Assembly (NCBI RefSeq): GCF_901933205.1
Contig: NC_044577.1
Location: 5,157,321-5,221,320, forward strand
Direction of reading: 5' to 3'
Length of the DNA stretch: 64,000 nucleotides
Source of the DNA: Camarhynchus parvulus
Taxonomy: Eukaryota; Chordata; Aves; Passeriformes; Thraupidae
The notes beneath the pieces are model-generated. The model saw only the letters and a list, made by a program, of their open reading frames with translations, was not told the origin of the DNA and did not search any database. Position 1 is the stretch's first letter; every line of letters starts with the position of its first letter. The translations under genes and the position numbers were made by a program. This document shows positions 1 through 10,641 of the stretch, piece after piece.

Positions 1-3000
1 TGCTTTATACGGCCCTTCAGTTGGTGTCATGGAAACAAGGTCTCCTCTACTTGCAGGTCAGAATTTGTTGAATGTTGGAAAATTGTCCTGAAAGCAAAAA
101 ATTGGTTTGTCTCACTGTTCTGCATGACTGCTGCAGACTTGAATCCTTATAGTTTTATATCTTTCTATAAGCAAACTCCACCGATTAAGTGGTGAACTCA
201 GTATATTGAATTATTATAAATGTTTTAAATGTGATCGTTTTGGTATCAGGAAAAGTTTGTTTTACAGAGAAGGTAATAAAGCTCTCCTAAAATACAGAAT
301 CAGTTTATATGACTCTTTACAAGTCAGTTGCACATACATTGATGTTGAAAACAGAGATATCTGCTGGCAAACTAAATGTAGCTTGTGCAAACTGCTGATT
401 TCTTTGCAGAATTTTTTCTATTTCTTTGAATTCTAAAAGGAAACTTACAGGTTATCAAACTTACAAAAACTGGGGGGAGAAAAACTGAAAATAAACTTTT
501 TAATTAATATCTAATGGTTGTAGCTAAACTTGATGTCTGCTGTCATTGGACTGGAGTAGTGACTTTTCCTAGCTGTAGATGCTCATTTCTCTTCAACCAC
601 CTAATTAATCAGACTAGGAGAAGTTCTTACCCATGTTAGTATTGTACATCTTCAGTACATCTTCAGTTTGTACTCATTCTCTGAGAAGAGTGAGTAGTTG
701 ACATGCCTTGGGTGATCTTGGCTTTTGTACTAAATCAGTTGGCATAATTTAACATCTGATGGTGTTAATATTTTTGAAGTCATTTTGAAGGAAAAATTGA
801 GGACTAAAGTACTGCAAGAATTTCCCTTAATAAAATATTCTCTTCTTTGAATGTCAGGCTGGATTGGACTCAATGATCTTTCCCTTACAAGGTCCCTTTC
901 AACTTAAAATGTTCCATAATTGGAGGTTTGTTGGTCTTCTGCTTCTTGCTCTTGTCTGCCTGCCCTTACACATCTGGGAACAAACCTCTTACAAAAATAT
1001 TTATGAAATTGAAAGTAATCATGTGAATTTCACCAAATGGTTTTTTAAAGGGTTTTTTATAGCCTCAGAGTATCAATTTTAGGAAGAGAGGAGCTAGTAA
1101 GATACTAACACAAACTTCCCAAAGGAAGTGATCAAGTACATCAGTTAAAAAACTGCAAACCTTGATGGGAGAGTGCTTTACATAATGCACATTATTCCAT
1201 GTAACAGTAGCAGTTCTTGTATGTGTTTAACAGTTCAGAGTAGAGCCTTGAAGCTCATGATTTAGGATTAGAAAAGCTTGGTTTCCAAACATTTTGCAAG
1301 TGAAACTTGATGTAAACTACTTTTTTTTCCCCCTGGGGTAAATCCGCACAAAAGGTTAAGATAAGGTCAAATTCTTTCAAGAAGTTTAATTCTCTTGGAA
1401 GGAAGTCCTAAAGTTTAGAAATTGGGAGGGCAGCTGGTTTAACTTCATCCTGTCTATATGCAAGCTAGTCCCTGCTCTCAAGAGCTTACAATTTTTATTT
1501 AATATGAAATTAGATGAGAAGCCAAGGAATTTGGAAAGTGGGAATGTGACAGTAATGTGCAATGTCTCTGTGCATTTTGGTATGGTTCAATTTTTATAAA
1601 TTTCAATTTTTATACATCTCAATTTTTAAAAATCTTGCTTTTGCATCTGTACTATAGGCAGGTTAGTCTCTGAAACAATTAAAATGGATTTCTAGCCTGG
1701 CTTAAAATTGAAAGATACAGCCATGCTCAGGACTTCAGGGAAAGAACATGTAAATAGTGAATATAATGGGTTAATAAGAGGTCTGAAAGTTCTAAATAAT
1801 ACTTGTGTATTACAAACATTCAAACCTGAACAGTTTGGTAGGACAGACGGCTCTGCAAACCTCCAGTGAAACAATCAAGTCTCAACAACAATCAACATGA
1901 GAGCATGGCTGAATGCATTACTGAAGTTTCAAGAACAAGTACCACCAAAGCAAAATTACAAGTTTTCTCATGCTGCTCTTTTGTTCCTTTGAATTGCAGG
2001 AGGGTCGCCCCCACAACCAGTAGTCCCTTCACATAAGGATAAAGGTGGTGCTCCACCAGTTAGAAGCATATACGATGAGTTGTCTAGTCCTGGCCTTGGA
2101 TCAACACCTCTGTCCTTAAGAAGAACAGTAAGTGTCTTCAGCACTGGCCTGTTCTTAGCAGATGTGAGGCAGCTTACTGCCTCAGGGAATTCTCAAACTT
2201 AGCTGTATAAACTGCTGTAGCAAAATGAGAGGTGACCCTACAGATCATGCTGTTGCTTAGTATGTGTTGTTTGGTGTACCTGTTCCTGTTCAAACAAGAG
2301 CTGTGGTCATGAAGCAAATTCCTGTTATTGCCAGTTTTCAGTTCAGCAGGAAATGAAAAATGCAAGTGATCCTCAGTTATGCAAGTCAGTTATGTTCTCA
2401 AATTCAGCTTTGTTTGTCAGCTTTTCGCTTTCTTGTAAGTTTATTGGGCTGCTGATTGCCAGAAGGACCCTTCCACAGCCTGAAAGGAGGTTGTAGCAAG
2501 GTGTAGGCTGGTCTCTGCTCCCAGGTAACAAGTAATAGGACAAGATAAAATGGCCTCAGGTTGCACCAAAAGAAGTTTAGATTGGATATCAGGAAAAATT
2601 TCTTCACTGAAAGGGTGGTCAGGCATTGGAACAGGCCACCCAGGGAAGGGTTAGAATCACCATCCTTGAAGGTGTTCAAAAATGTGTGGAAGTGACACTT
2701 GGGGACAAGTGTCCCCAAGGGGTTTAGTGGTCAAGATGGCAGTGTTAGGTTAATGGTTGGACTCGATGATCTGAGATCTTTTCCAACCTTAATAATTCTG
2801 GGTTTCTGTGATTACTTTTTAGAAGGCAATAGAGGCACTTATGGAAACAGAAGGAATTTTCTTTCTGAATAAAATATCTAGTTGGGGTTAATTTTGAAAG
2901 AGAAACACTGAAATTTCTACGAGATGAATTTTATAATAAGCTCTGCTGCTTAACTGACTGATGAAGCATTACTAGGTCCTTTTTCACTGAACTCTTCTGA

Positions 3001-6000
3001 TGCAAGGAGAACGCTTTAAACTGAATGAGCAGTCTTTGTATTGAGTGTTGCCTTCTGAAAAGTTTATTCTGATAGCTGAGGTTCTCTGTGAAGGACAGAA
3101 TCCTATGGTGTCTTAAAGGACTGGATATTAAATTTCAAAACAATGTTGAGCAGCTATCAGAACCTATGTTGCTAGGTCTACAGGTACTCCAGGCTATTCC
3201 ATCTTGTATCTAAGAAATGCCATAATTCAGGCTAAAAGTAGACTAAAATTGTTTTGAGTGTTGAAATCCTATGTTAAAAAGAAAACAACTGCTACCATCT
3301 AAAACTCAAAGTATACTTTCCTTCTATGCACTAAATAGTTGAGCAAGAAAGTAAGTCTAGTAATAGTCTCCATGCCAGGGAAGGTTATGTTTCCATGATT
3401 TCTGAACCCTTTAGGCAGTGAAAATGCTGATAAAATTAGGATAACAATATCCTTCCCATCAGGATGCACATGAATGTGTGAATTATTACAGTGCAGCAAT
3501 AGTGACATGGCTATTTTAAGAAGGTTTCTGAGTATTGATATTTAAAGCTACTTTGTTTCACAAAGCATATGTCAAATATGCTGTCAAATAACTTTTCATT
3601 AATAGCTCTTAGTAATCTTTTGTTAAATATACATGCAAATATCTGTTCTCTAAAAAGTTAGGAATAACTTAAGGCAAATAATTAATATTATTACCTGAAT
3701 GTTTAAATCACTTGAAAATTGTCTCTTGATCTGAGCAATATACCTATAAGAATAATTTGTTACTTTCTGTATATTAATGCAGGCCAGCTTTACTTTATCA
3801 CAGAGCCCATCCACTGGAATTCTGCCATCAACTCCAGGAGCAGGTAGATGTCCTGTCAAAATTTCTATTCTCTTTTTTTACTGCTTTCTTTAATATAGAA
3901 AAATCATCACTGTTCAAGCTACATCAGTTCCTTGCTAGTTTATGAAGAGGTGGTATATTTGTTAGCTTTTCAAAAGGTGTGTGGGTATGATTAGGAAATA
4001 ATTATTCATTCTGAGACTGAATTTCAAGCAGCTTTTCTTGTTCCCTGTTCCAAATGTGGTATTGAACTGAGCACAGAGGTGGTTGTAATTGAGTGAAGAA
4101 GCTGAGATTGATGGATTGCCTTCCATCTTCACAAGGTTTGATATCTTGTGTATGAACTGGTGGCTTCTTGCTAAGCTTTATTGTGTTGGCCTGTTCCTAT
4201 TTGGCAACTGTATTAAGCTGTTGGTGTTTTGAAGTCAAAGAGAACACTAGGCTGCTAGTCATAAAAACTTCCTAGTGTGTTTGCAGATGTGAAGCTATGA
4301 TTGACTTACTTGTTCTGTGAGTCAATCCCCATCAGATTCTTCCACATACAAGTGAAATGCTTGACACTGAATTTATTCTTTTACAATAAATCTCTGTCTT
4401 GCAAAAGAAAATTTGTTCAGCAATTCCATTTCAATTTAACAGCTTCAAGCATGTTCAGCCCTGCAAGCATTGGGCAGCCTAAGAAGACTACTCTGTCTCC
4501 TGCTCAGCTGGATCCTTTTTATACTCAAGGTGATTCCCTTACTTCAGAAGATCAGCTTGATGACACATGGGTAACTGTATTTGGGTAAGTTGATTTCCAA
4601 AGTATTGGAAAAACCTGGGTGAAGTCTTTACAGCATATGAGAGAAATACTGGGACATTGATGTTGTCTGGCATTGGTATGTATTGCAAGTACAGCTATGG
4701 TTAAAGCAAGCAAACACATACATTTCAGTTAGGCATCTTAAATTGAGCTACACATTATTTTTTCTAGTTAGAAAGGCACCATTCTGCTGTTGGGGTGTGT
4801 GGTAAAGTGCCTAGAAGGTGATATTTCTCAAGTCACTGCTTCTGATATTACAGTGCTCTCTTCTGGATTTCTGTAAAGGCTTCATAGGGTTGTATCTTAA
4901 CACCTGAATTTTTAAACCACTTATAATTTTTTGAGTACTTTTTTCTGTCTTTCAGATTTCCTCAAGCATCAGCTTCCTATATTCTACTACAGTTTGCTCA
5001 GTATGGAAACATATTAAAGCATGTGGTATGTCTTAGTTTGACACTTATGTCAGAAAACATTGTGAATTAAGCATATAAAAAACTACATTTCACAATTTTC
5101 ACTTAATCTCATTCAGATGTCCAACACAGGAAACTGGATGCATATTCGATATCAGTCTAAGCTTCAAGCCCGGAAAGCCTTAAGCAAAGATGGAAAAATT
5201 TTTGGTGAATCTATCATGATTGGTGTCAAGCCTTGTATAGATAAAGTAAGTTAATAATTGCTTTTAATTCAAAGGCACTCTGCTTTTGGCCTTGCTTTTT
5301 ATTTTCCCTGATGTGTTTAATTTCTTTTTTCTTTTGGAATTGCAAATTGTAGGCAGTTCATCTATATAGATATAGTCTGTTACACATTTACATAAGTTTT
5401 TTCTTAAATACTTGTCAACATTTCCTGCTGAGAAAGACCATTATGAGTAATCTCTGTGCTCCTTGGAAGTTACAATGCACACAATTATATTGCCATACAA
5501 GACAAGGAAGTGAAACCATAATGTAAAACACAATTGAGATAAGTTTCCTGACTGGAATTTAGGGCCTGCAGTAGATACCTAATGGTAGATTAAGACTGTT
5601 GCTGCTCCTAATTGTACCTCTCCATTTTTTATGTGACTATGTGCTTCTGGCTCTTGAATTTATCTTAGTACTTTGGATTGAAAATTTGTTAGCAAGGAAA
5701 TCCCAATCCTGTTTTCCCACCTGCCCCTATAAAAACATGTCACTCTCTTGTAAGTAGTAGTTGGGGGTAGACATGACTGTCTTGTAATCTTAATATTAAC
5801 ATGAGTTATTAGTGTCTAGGTATTGGCAACATCCTGACCTTTAATGCTTGCAGCCCTTTGCACTGAGTACTGTACATTAGCTTAAGAAAATAACAGTCAT
5901 TCCTCAGTCATTCTGCACAGACTTTTTTTTTGTCTCCTTTAAGGATATATGATACTAAAGAGTAATGGGATCCAAATATGTTTTATCAAAAAAATTCAAA

Positions 6001-6685
6001 TAGTAGATAACTTTAGATGATAAAGGTTGGAATACTGCTTTTCAGTATTTGTTTACATTATATTAACCCTCTATTTAAGAGTCTGATGGAGAACTTTGAA
6101 AGAAGCTCTACATCCTCAATGTCTTCGATTTTCACTCCACCTACAAAATCTGCTGGCACACCAACACAACCTGCAAATAACAGTGCAAGGATTTCTACCA
6201 TGAGACCTTTGGCAACAGCATATAAGGCTTCCACTAGTGACTATCAGGTATTTTAAAGGAAACAGAAACATGTGTTTTTGTGTTGTCTCCCCTTACCTTT
6301 ATAGGGCTGTGCAGGCAGACATTAGTTTCAATGTGACCTTTACCTTTTCTGTCAGCTCTTTAATGACGTGGTTCCAGTACAAGCTCAGTCTGTTCAGTCT
6401 CTAAAATAATAACAAAAAAATACTCAATTAATGACTTGGCTCTTTTCCAGGGATTAAGGGCTTGATTTGAAGAGATTTCAAACATATTTTGTCAAAATAT
6501 AGTAGCACTTAGGAGAAGAAGAAATAAATGCTTAGTGTAAAAACTATTAACTACATGTTGACTGATGGTTTGTATTTTCTCTTTTTGTTTTTCTCCCTGC
6601 CTTCTAGGTGGTTTCTGACAGACAAACTCCTAGGAAAGATGAAAGTATTGTATCTAAAGCAATGGAATATGTTTTTGGCTGGTAA
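1..6685 (+). CDS. NUP35: Nucleoporin NUP35 (Nup53), 3' part, 8 exons
   Basis: NUP35 is a structural nucleoporin of the inner ring (Nup93 complex) of the nuclear pore. Exons read from splice sites and phase: 1-56 (cut by the window edge), 2000-2127, 3783-3843, 4443-4584, 4956-5025, 5117-5245, 6080-6247 and 6608-6685 (TAA at 6683-6685). All phases join, giving about 276 residues, so only the N-terminal ~50 residues of a ~326-residue protein are missing. The joined protein matches remembered vertebrate NUP35 closely. The dimerising MPPN (RRM-like) domain is encoded by 4443-5245 (for example [20 protein letters not shown] and [18 protein letters not shown]). The C-terminal tail [10 protein letters not shown] is the amphipathic membrane-binding end. 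A NUP35 tail is followed by an AATAAA signal 200 bases downstream. The first exon fragment runs to the window start with no acceptor visible. Confidence 0.96.
57..1999 (+). other. NUP35 intron with a short CR1 tail
   Basis: This is AT-rich intronic sequence between the first two NUP35 exons in the window. Positions about 849-912 resemble the 3' end of a CR1 retroposon (GGATTGGACTCAATGATCTT then a TCCCTTTCAACTTAAA-like stretch). I see no exon or RNA gene in the rest. Confidence 0.6.
2455..2815 (+). mobile_element. CR1 LINE 3' end, + orientation, in a NUP35 intron
   Basis: The segment has the typical order of an avian CR1 3' end: a GGTTGTAGC...TGGGTGTTGG-like start, TTAGATTGGATATCAGGAAAAATTTCTTCACTGAAAGGGT-like middle (shortened here), GGCATTGGAACAGGCCACCC, GTTCAAAAA, and the tail TTGGACTCGATGATCTGAGATC before CCAACCTTAATAATTCTG. 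It is 5'-truncated and somewhat diverged, so it is an old insertion. Confidence 0.85.
2816..3782 (+). other. NUP35 intron, nothing recognised
   Basis: AT-rich intron sequence between the CR1 copy and the next exon. I see no further repeat or conserved element. Confidence 0.5.
5246..6079 (+). other. NUP35 intron, nothing recognised
   Basis: This AT-rich intron separates the end of the MPPN domain coding sequence from the exon that begins with [11 protein letters not shown] see no repeat or RNA gene in it. Confidence 0.5.
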
Positions 6686-6883
6686 CATACAAGAGGAAGT
6701 AACACACTAAGCTGGTCAGGGTCTGAACTATGCTACTGGCATTTGTAGTTAGTTGTATAACTACTGGTGGCAGTATTTTATCTTACATAGCACCTGGTAT
6801 GCCTTCAGTTTATTCAGAAGACATGTAGCTTGCACTTTAAATGATGGCAGTGGACACATGGTTTTACAAACTGAGTAAGTGTA

Positions 6884-6889
6884 AATAAA
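6884..6889 (+). terminator. Candidate polyadenylation signal of NUP35
   Basis: An AATAAA hexamer lies about 200 bases after the NUP35 stop codon in AT-rich sequence, followed within 15-30 bases by T/GT-rich sequence. This is the first canonical hexamer after the stop. Confidence 0.7.
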
Positions 6890-7339
6890 AGTGCTTTATC
6901 CCTGTTTGTTCTCTGATGGCATGATTGTGAAAAAATTCTGTCTCATTAAGAAAAGCTGTCTGAACCCAGCAGCCTGTCAGTTCCCTGAGGGAGAGGTGGG
7001 CAGGACTGGAATACATCATTTTATTCAGCCTCTAATCAATGATTGTGCCTTTGGTTGTGTTTAAAGCCAAAGGGGGAGCTGCTGTCTCCAGTGAAACAAA
7101 ACTCCTTCCTCAGCTGAAAGGTTTTCTAGCAGCACTGGGAGGTCAGGCTGCTCTTCCCCAGCTCCCTGTTTCCAACAGCGGACAGTTTGTGTGTGCTCTT
7201 CCCTTAAGGCAGCTGAGGGCAGCTTCTGTCTGTGCAAGCTGTTATGGCTTTGGGATGGAGGCAGAGGACCTCAAGGAGGCCCAGAGGAGGCCAGCAAGGA
7301 CCAGGAAGCGGTCCAAGAACTGGAGCATTACACTGACAG

Positions 7340-7715
7340 CCTGGGAGAACTGGGAATGTTCAGCCTGAAGAAGGCTCCAGGGAGCCCTTAGAGGCCTTTC
7401 CAGGGCCTAAAAGGGCCTCCAAGAGAGCTGGAAAGGAACTTTGGACAAGAGCCTGGAGGGACAGAGGGAATGGCTTCCCACTTCCAGAGGGTGGCTTTAG
7501 ATGGGATATTGGGACAGTCCTGTTCCTATTTCTTTGAGCTACAAAATCTAATCAGCTGATATATCCACATTAGATCCAAATCCAGAGGAGGGAAGGTAAA
7601 GATGGATTAGTCTAATTCTAATGGAAGGTGTCCCTGCCCATAGCCAGGCAACTGGAACTACAGGATCTTTAAAATACTTTCCAACACAAACTGCCGGGGG
7701 ATTCTGTGATTCCCA
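7340..7715 (+). mobile_element. CR1 LINE 3' region, + orientation, internally deleted
   Basis: Positions 7340-7517 follow the CR1 pattern (GGGAACTGGGAATGTTCAGC, GAGAGCTGGAAAGGAACTTT, GGAATGGCTTCCCACTTCCA, TAGATGGGATATTGGGA). After a gap, 7590-7715 show the terminal part (AATGGAAGGTGTCCCTGCCC, then AGGATCTTTAAAATACTTTC and a TTCTGTGATTCC end). The centre has been deleted or scrambled. It lies between NUP35 and the MROH block. Confidence 0.75.
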
Positions 7716-8800
7716 GAGCTGAGAGAAAAACCACAATTGTACTCAAGTTCTCAACTGCTGAGCAAACATCACAGCATCAAAGGAGTTTTAGAATTCCAGC
7801 TTAGCCTTATATAGTCACCATACCAACTTACCAGTCTCAAATTCAGCATCTTTGTTGTCACTGCAGACTCTGGAATTGGTGCAAGTTCCTTATCCCAACA
7901 TTAGGTAGCCCGAAGGCAGCAGAACAGGCACTGGCAGAGCCAGAGGAGCTCTTTCTTGCTGGAGAAAATGACATATTTAAACTGCAAAAGGGTAGATTAG
8001 GGTTAGATGCTCCTGTAAGCACCTTCCAGGACTCTCCACTGTGCACAGAGCACTTTTCATGCCTGTTCTGAACAGTCTTTGGAAAATAGAGCACAACCTG
8101 ACTGGGATTGGCAAACCCCAAACACAGGAGGAAGAAGAAGCAGCAGCTGTTCTGCAGCCATGCCCAAGAGAGGCTGGAAGGGTCTCCTCCCTCTGGTCTC
8201 ACTTGGTTGGGCTCCTGACTGTGTACGAGGCAGGAGCTGTAATTCCTCAGTTGTGGAGACCAGAATCGCACCCAGGATCCCAGCACTGCCGGACAGCGCT
8301 CAGTGCAGTGGGACAGTCGTGTGTCAGCCCCTGTACTGCTGCTTCATTTTTAGTACACCCAAAGCTCACTGTAAATCAGGGTGGTCTCTGGTTCTGCCCT
8401 CTTCCTCTCCCTTTGTAGGGAAGGACCACTGCTGTGCTTTCAAGGAACCTATTCTTGAATAACTTCCAGCATTCCAAGCTCCTTTAGCCCCAGTGGATGC
8501 TTGCCATGGAATCCCTCACAGCTGGATTCAGGAAATACTGAAGTTGACTCTTCTAAAATCCAGGCTCTTCGTCCTGCTGCTGACCTTCAGTGTGCTCACT
8601 CAGCAAGACCCTTAGGTCTTTCACAATGTTGTGACACCAGACCTTCAGGGCAGGGACATTTCCAGCCTGATGTGCTTTGCTTCTCTGCACAAAAGGCAGC
8701 ACAGAAAAGAACAGCAGGATGGGGCCTGTGTGCTCCAGGGCTCAGGTTTTCATCCACTTCAGCTCCACAAAGATACAAATGAGGTGAAGAAGCTGAAACG
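7716..8800. other. Intergenic, nothing recognised
   Basis: Open frames here are short and overlap on both strands without splice support. The last part, near 8800, is the 3' flank of the MROH-like copy 1 gene. Confidence 0.4.
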
Positions 8801-8806
8801 TTTATT
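8801..8806 (-). terminator. Candidate polyadenylation signal, MROH-like copy 1
   Basis: TTTATT on the + strand reads AATAAA on the - strand, about 80 bases past the copy 1 stop codon. It supports this as a real 3' end distinct from that of copy 2. Confidence 0.6.
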
Positions 8807-8883
8807 AATGGCAAAGCTTGGGAGAAGGGAACAAGCAGGTTCTGAAGGCCGCAGGGAGGGACAAGTAAAGAGGGAAGGCGAGC

Positions 8884-9357
8884 TCAGGCTTGCCCAGCAT
8901 CAGCTGGGCCTGGAGCTCCAGCTGCTGTCCTCTGATCTCCAGGTTGTTTCCTCCTGCATGGGATCTGCGGCTGTCCTGGTTGTCTCAATCCAGAAGATGA
9001 ACTGAGTGATGCAGCTCTTTCGTCCAACATGACTTGAACAATCAGGTTTGTGTTGGAGGGGCTCTCATCTGTGCTAAGGGCTTGAAGGGCTGAAAGAAAC
9101 AGAGCCATGGTCAGAGGAAAGCCCCTGAAAGGACCGGCCCACTCAGCTCTCGCCAGGGGCCGAAAAAAACAAAAAACACAGAAACAACTAAAAGGGGGGG
9201 TCACCAAAAACACCCCCCCTAAAAAGCCCCCCCCCCCCCCCCCCCCCCCCCCCCCCACACACAAAAAACCCAAACCCCCAAAAACAAAAGGGGGTGCGCC
9301 TCCCCCCCCCACCCCCCACACACACACAGACCGCCCCCCCCCCAACAAAACACCACC

Positions 9358-9388
<31 letters not shown>

Positions 9389-10610
9389 ACCACCACCCCC
9401 CCAAACCCAGAAAAAACCCACCCCGCCCCCCCCGCCCGGGCCAAAAAAAAAAAAAAAAAAAAAAAAACGCGCACCCCCCACCCCCCCCCCCACCTCCCGC
9501 CCCGGCTCCTGCGGGGGCTCCTGTGGTGGCGCCGCAGGCAGGGGCGGGCGCGCCCGTCCTTTCTTTTCCCTCCCCCCCACGCAACAGAGCCAAACACCAA
9601 AAGCGTCAAGGAGCGGCCGCCCCGCGCCTGCGCCGCGCCCCCCCCCCCCCCACACCCCCACCCCCCAACAGCCGCGGGGCGGGCGCGCGGCCGCCCCCTT
9701 GGGGCCACAGGAGCCTGGAGAAGAGCCCGCACGGGCCAGGGAAGGGGAGCGGCGCGTGGGGCGCAGGCTGGTGCCCCTGCCTGCGGCACTGGGCAGGGGC
9801 CACAGCTGCCAGCCCCGCAGACCGGGCGCCGTGGGCAGGCGGCTTGTCCAGGCATCGGGCTGGGGATTCCAGCCTGTCCTTACCAAGCACTCGGCAAATG
9901 TCCACATCTGATCCGTCTTCAGCAGCTGCTTGAGATCCTTCCTCTTCAGGAAGCTTACTGCAGAAAGCAGCGTTTCCCGAGAGGCCTGCAGAGCAGCAGA
10001 GACCCAGAGATGGCGCACCGCAGCCCGGGCACAGGAGCCGCATCTCTGGGCCAAGGCCAGGAGGAGGCTGGAGCCCGTCAGGGCCCAGGGCGTGGGGAGA
10101 CAGCCGAGCCCCCTCCCACGGGGACACCCAGGAGGCCTCACCTGTGCCACACGCCCGTTCTCATCGTGGCAGTGGAAGAGGAGTGGCAGCAGGCTCTGCC
10201 TCACATGCTTCTTCAGGGGCTTTTCTCCCTTTGCCACTACCAGCGTGATCACGTCTTGCAAGAGGCGAATGGAGAGCAGCTGCACAAGGCTGTTGTCCTG
10301 TTGGAAAGGAAGCAAAAGGCCTCCACATCAGCTGCTCCAAGCCCCCCTGTGCCCAGCCCCAAGGCGCCACCCAAGTGCCCGTGGCTGGGGGCACAGAGCC
10401 TCACATTGTCAAAGAGGTGCCAGAGCGCCTCGGCCAGCTGCAGGGCGATGGGGCTGGCTATTGCCAGGTCTTTCTGCAGCAGCAGGAGGCTGAGCACAAC
10501 GAGGGTCATCTCAACGATGTCTTCATCCCTATCCCACAGTAGTTTGCCAAGGCTTTCAGTCAGGCTGTACATGCTTGGATCCTGTGTGCAAAACAAGGCT
10601 GGGCAACCCC

Positions 10611-10641
<31 letters not shown>

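Noticed and set aside
8041..8462. Overlapping 125-142 codon frames on both strands between NUP35 and MROH
   Set aside because: No splice sites, no domain resemblance and similar openness on both strands, which suggests chance.
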